DNA from: Rheinheimera sp.
Lineage (GTDB): Bacteria > Pseudomonadota > Gammaproteobacteria > Enterobacterales > Alteromonadaceae
Reading direction: 5' to 3'
Length of the DNA stretch: 10,000 nucleotides
Assembly (NCBI RefSeq): GCF_020217005.1
Contig: NZ_JAIWOI010000216.1
Location: 1-10,000 of the forward strand
The notes beneath the pieces were generated by a model. The model saw nothing but the letters and a program-made list of their open reading frames with translations, was not told the origin of the DNA and did no database searches. This document shows positions 7,927 through 10,000 of the stretch, in pieces. A program made the position numbers and the translations under genes. Each line of letters opens with the position of its first letter. Positions within the stretch are counted from its first letter, which is position 1.

Positions 7927-7956
7927 TTGTAAAAAAGACGTTTAGACGTCTAATAT
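7927..7956 (+). promoter_or_regulatory. Predicted sigma70-type promoter for cysG
   Basis: TTGTAA (7927-7932) and TAATAT (7951-7956), separated by 18 bp, each match 4 of 6 consensus bases. The first predicted transcript base would be near 7963, about 90 bases before the cysG start. The main support is context: it lies directly downstream of the palindromic terminator, and the MetJ-type operator fills its spacer. Confidence 0.5.
7936..7951. promoter_or_regulatory. Tandem met boxes: predicted MetJ operator upstream of cysG
   Basis: AGACGTTT (7936-7943) is followed without a gap by AGACGTCT (7944-7951). The MetJ repressor, with S-adenosylmethionine as co-repressor, binds adjacent 8-bp boxes of consensus AGACGTCT, at least two per operator. 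Here the matches are 7/8 and 8/8 in exact register. The flanking 8-mers do not match, so this is a minimal two-box site. It occupies the spacer of the predicted promoter, the expected position for repression. Regulation of cysG, and probably cysD, by methionine status is inferred. Confidence 0.75.
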
Positions 7957-8004
7957 GCAGGCTCAGATGAAAAAGCTTTGATTGAGGTCGCCACTCTAAC
8001 CAAA

Positions 8005-8037
8005 TCAAAGTGCTGTTTATGTCAAAGTGCTGTTTAT
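8005..8037. repeat. 16-bp tandem duplication just before cysG
   Basis: TCAAAGTGCTGTTTAT occurs at 8005-8020 and again at 8022-8037, a 17-base period with one G between, inside the predicted cysG 5' leader and 16 bases before its start. The second copy supplies an in-frame GTG at 8027 that can mislead start prediction. It looks like a local slippage duplication. Confidence 0.85.
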
Positions 8038-8053
8038 TCAGCAGGAGCCCCAA

Positions 8054-9472
8054 GTGCAGTATTTGCCTATTTTTGCCCAATTGAAAAATCGCCCCGTCTT
8101 GCTGGTGGGTGCTGGTCATGTGGCATTGCGCAAGGCTGGTACTTTACTAAAAGCTGGAGCCCGTTTAACAGTAGTAGCCACTTACTTTGCCGATGAATTC
8201 ATCGAATGGCAGCACCAAGGTAAAGCCACTTTAATTGAAAGCCGTTTTTCACCTGAACATATAGCAGGTCATGTCTTGGTGATAGCAGCCACTGATGATG
8301 ATGCTGTCAATCAGTCGGTATTTGAGGCTGCTGATGCGCGCAATATTCTGGTCAATACTGTGGATGATCAGCCGAATTGCAGTTTTATTTTTCCTGCCAT
8401 TATCGACCGTAGCCCAATTCTGATTGCTATTTCCAGTGCTGGCACCGCACCTGTATTGGCGCGGCGTTTGCGCGAAAAACTCGAAGCTATTTTACCTGCG
8501 CATTTAGGCCCATTAGCTCAGTTAGTGGGGGCGTTTCGCGACAAGGTAAAACAAAAGATTTCAGGTTTTGCTGGTCGTCGTCAGTTTTGGGAGCGGGTAT
8601 TTGACTCCTCCATAGTACGTGAAGTGCAGGCCAACAGGCTGGAGGTCGCGCAGCAACAATTAGAAGCTTTATTAGAACGGGAAATCCCGACTCAGGGCGA
8701 AGTGTATTTAGTGGGTTCTGGCCCGGGCGATCCTGAACTGCTGACCTTAAAAGCATTACAGCTGATGCAACAAGCTGATGTGGTGGTGTACGACTACTTA
8801 GTCTCAGAGCCTATTATGCAACTGGTGCGCCGTGACGCTGAACTCATCTGTGTAGGTAAAAAAGCAGGTGCGCATTCTGTAGCTCAGGAAGAAACAAATA
8901 ACTTGTTGGTTTCTTTAGCTTTATCAGGTAAAAAAGTATGCAGACTCAAAGGGGGCGATCCTTTTATTTTTGGCCGTGGTGCTGAAGAAATCGAAGTCTT
9001 GTTACCGCATCAAATCCCGTTTCAGGTGGTGCCTGGTATCACAGCTGCAGCTGGTTGTGCCGCTTATGCTGGCATAGCTTTAACCCACAGAGATTATGCT
9101 CAGGCCGTGCAGTTTGTCACTGGTCATTGCCGTAAAGACGGTGTGGAACCAGACTGGCACAGCTTAAGCCGGCCAAACCAGACGCTGGTGATTTATATGG
9201 GCCTGATGAAAGTGGAACATATTCAGCAGCAGTTACTCAGCTCAGGCCGAGCAGCAGATATTCCGGTCGCTGTGATTGAAAATGGCACCAGAGCTGAGCA
9301 ACGGGTCTTCACAGGACGACTGGATCAATTAGCTGATTTAGTCACCCGGCATCAGGTGCAGTCACCCGCTTTGCTGATTATTGGTGAAGTAGTGGCTTTA
9401 CAGCAGAAATTACACTGGTTTGGTGACAGACCTGATCAACAGGCTCAACAGCCTTTAACCAACAGAATTTAG
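8054..9472 (+). CDS. cysG: Siroheme synthase CysG (uroporphyrinogen-III methyltransferase / precorrin-2 dehydrogenase / sirohydrochlorin ferrochelatase)
   Basis: CysG converts uroporphyrinogen III to siroheme, the CysI cofactor, by two SAM-dependent methylations, an NAD-dependent oxidation and iron insertion. GTG 8054 is chosen because AGGAG (8043-8047) lies 6 bases upstream and the product then begins MQYLPIF, like MDHLPIF of E. coli CysG. An in-frame GTG at 8027 would add nine residues and has no ribosome site. The product is 472 residues (457 in E. coli). The N-terminal dehydrogenase/chelatase part shows the NAD loop [11 protein letters not shown] (18-28), catalytic D104/D105 in NTVDDQPN, and S128 in ISSAGTAP, the serine phosphorylated in Salmonella CysG. 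The C-terminal methyltransferase shows [36 protein letters not shown] and [24 protein letters not shown] glutamine-rich tail closes it. A predicted MetJ operator lies upstream and cysD follows after 50 bp. Confidence 0.97.
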   Translation: MQYLPIFAQLKNRPVLLVGAGHVALRKAGTLLKAGARLTVVATYFADEFIEWQHQGKATLIESRFSPEHIAGHVLVIAATDDDAVNQSVFEAADARNILVNTVDDQPNCSFIFPAIIDRSPILIAISSAGTAPVLARRLREKLEAILPAHLGPLAQLVGAFRDKVKQKISGFAGRRQFWERVFDSSIVREVQANRLEVAQQQLEALLEREIPTQGEVYLVGSGPGDPELLTLKALQLMQQADVVVYDYLVSEPIMQLVRRDAELICVGKKAGAHSVAQEETNNLLVSLALSGKKVCRLKGGDPFIFGRGAEEIEVLLPHQIPFQVVPGITAAAGCAAYAGIALTHRDYAQAVQFVTGHCRKDGVEPDWHSLSRPNQTLVIYMGLMKVEHIQQQLLSSGRAADIPVAVIENGTRAEQRVFTGRLDQLADLVTRHQVQSPALLIIGEVVALQQKLHWFGDRPDQQAQQPLTNRI

Positions 9473-9522
9473 CGACTTTAATTTCAGAATTCTTTTTTAC
9501 AGACTTAATGGGAGCAGACCCT

Positions 9523-10000
9523 ATGGGCCAGCCAGTCAAACCTCTGACACATTTGCAACAACTGGAAGCTGAAAGTATTCAGATTTTCCGCGAAGTAGCG
9601 GCCGAATTTGATAACCCTGTGATGTTGTATTCCATAGGGAAAGATTCCTCTGTGCTGCTGCATTTAGCGCGTAAAGCTTTTTATCCTGGCAAAATTCCTT
9701 TCCCTTTGTTGCATGTCGATACCCGCTGGAAGTTCCGCGAGATGATTGAATTCCGTGACAAAGTGGCGAAACAATATGGCTTTGATTTGCTGGTGCACAT
9801 CAATCCGGAAGGCGTAGCTATGGATATGAATCCCTTTACCTACGGCAGCTCCAAACACACTGATGTAATGAAAACGCAGGGCTTAAAACAAGCCTTGGAT
9901 AAGTACGGCTTTGACGCAGCTTTTGGTGGTGCACGCCGTGATGAAGAAAAATCCCGTGCGAAAGAGCGGGTCTATTCCTTCCGCGACCAACATCACAGAT
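9523..10000 (+). CDS. cysD: Sulfate adenylyltransferase subunit 2 (ATP sulfurylase small subunit), N-terminal part, runs off window
   Basis: CysD is the catalytic adenylyltransferase half of CysDN. It makes APS from ATP and sulfate, driven by GTP hydrolysis in CysN. The 159 visible codons (about half the usual 300) read [22 protein letters not shown], then [26 protein letters not shown] with the PP-loop SIGKDSS at 37-43. They continue with [29 protein letters not shown] and [22 protein letters not shown], which is near-identical in pattern to E. coli CysD. ATG 9523 is preferred because GGGAG (9510-9514) lies 8 bases before it; an in-frame ATG at 9508 has no ribosome site. It lies 50 bp after cysG with no clear terminator between, so it is probably co-transcribed under the same promoter. 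cysN is expected next, outside the window. Confidence 0.97.
   Translation, partial: MGQPVKPLTHLQQLEAESIQIFREVAAEFDNPVMLYSIGKDSSVLLHLARKAFYPGKIPFPLLHVDTRWKFREMIEFRDKVAKQYGFDLLVHINPEGVAMDMNPFTYGSSKHTDVMKTQGLKQALDKYGFDAAFGGARRDEEKSRAKERVYSFRDQHHR

Noticed and set aside
8027..8053. GTG at 8027 as the start of cysG
   Set aside because: It falls inside the tandem duplication and has no ribosome site. GTG 8054 has AGGAG and gives the family-typical MxxLPIF start.
9508..9522. ATG at 9508 as the start of cysD
   Set aside because: It is in frame but lacks an upstream purine-rich site. It overlaps the GGGAG that serves ATG 9523.

Overview
The window looks like chromosome of a gammaproteobacterium of moderate GC content. 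The closest feel is the Rheinheimera/Alishewanella/Shewanella-like (Alteromonadales-type) group; this is inferred from protein character, since no rRNA or other marker gene is present. Every complete gene lies on the + strand. The main theme is assimilatory sulfate reduction.

Layout. (1) 1-3276 holds the end of cysJ, then cysI (1-bp overlap), then cysH 59 bp further on: sulfite reductase flavoprotein, sulfite reductase hemoprotein and PAPS reductase. (2) 3277-6209 follows a short gap with a weak terminator candidate and a 15-bp dyad. It holds a membrane-bound PAS / degenerate-GGDEF / intact-EAL protein, probably a cyclic-di-GMP phosphodiesterase, and a small DUF4377-like lipoprotein. (3) 6210-6578 is a 369-bp gene-free stretch. 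It leads to sstT, the Na+/serine-threonine symporter, at 6579-7805. (4) 7806-8053 is a dense intergenic region. It holds a perfect 27-bp-arm palindrome (7830-7887), two adjacent met boxes placed inside a predicted promoter (7927-7956), and a 16-bp tandem duplication. (5) 8054-10000 holds cysG (trifunctional siroheme synthase) and the first half of cysD (sulfate adenylyltransferase subunit 2), which runs off the window.

How the genes fit together. CysD (with CysN, presumably downstream) activates sulfate to APS. CysH reduces PAPS to sulfite, and CysJI reduces sulfite to sulfide. CysG makes the siroheme that CysI needs. SstT imports serine, the carbon skeleton for cysteine, so its position between the two cys blocks may be more than chance; that is inference. 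The EAL protein and the lipoprotein have no evident sulfur role.

The most notable non-coding signal is AGACGTTT-AGACGTCT upstream of cysG. It matches the MetJ operator consensus at 7/8 and 8/8 positions and suggests that the cysG-cysD transcription unit is repressed by MetJ/S-adenosylmethionine. Three starts were set from ribosome-binding sites: GTG 3453 for the EAL protein, GTG 8054 for cysG and ATG 9523 for cysD. I found no tRNA, rRNA, CRISPR array or transposase gene, and no wholly new multi-gene system.
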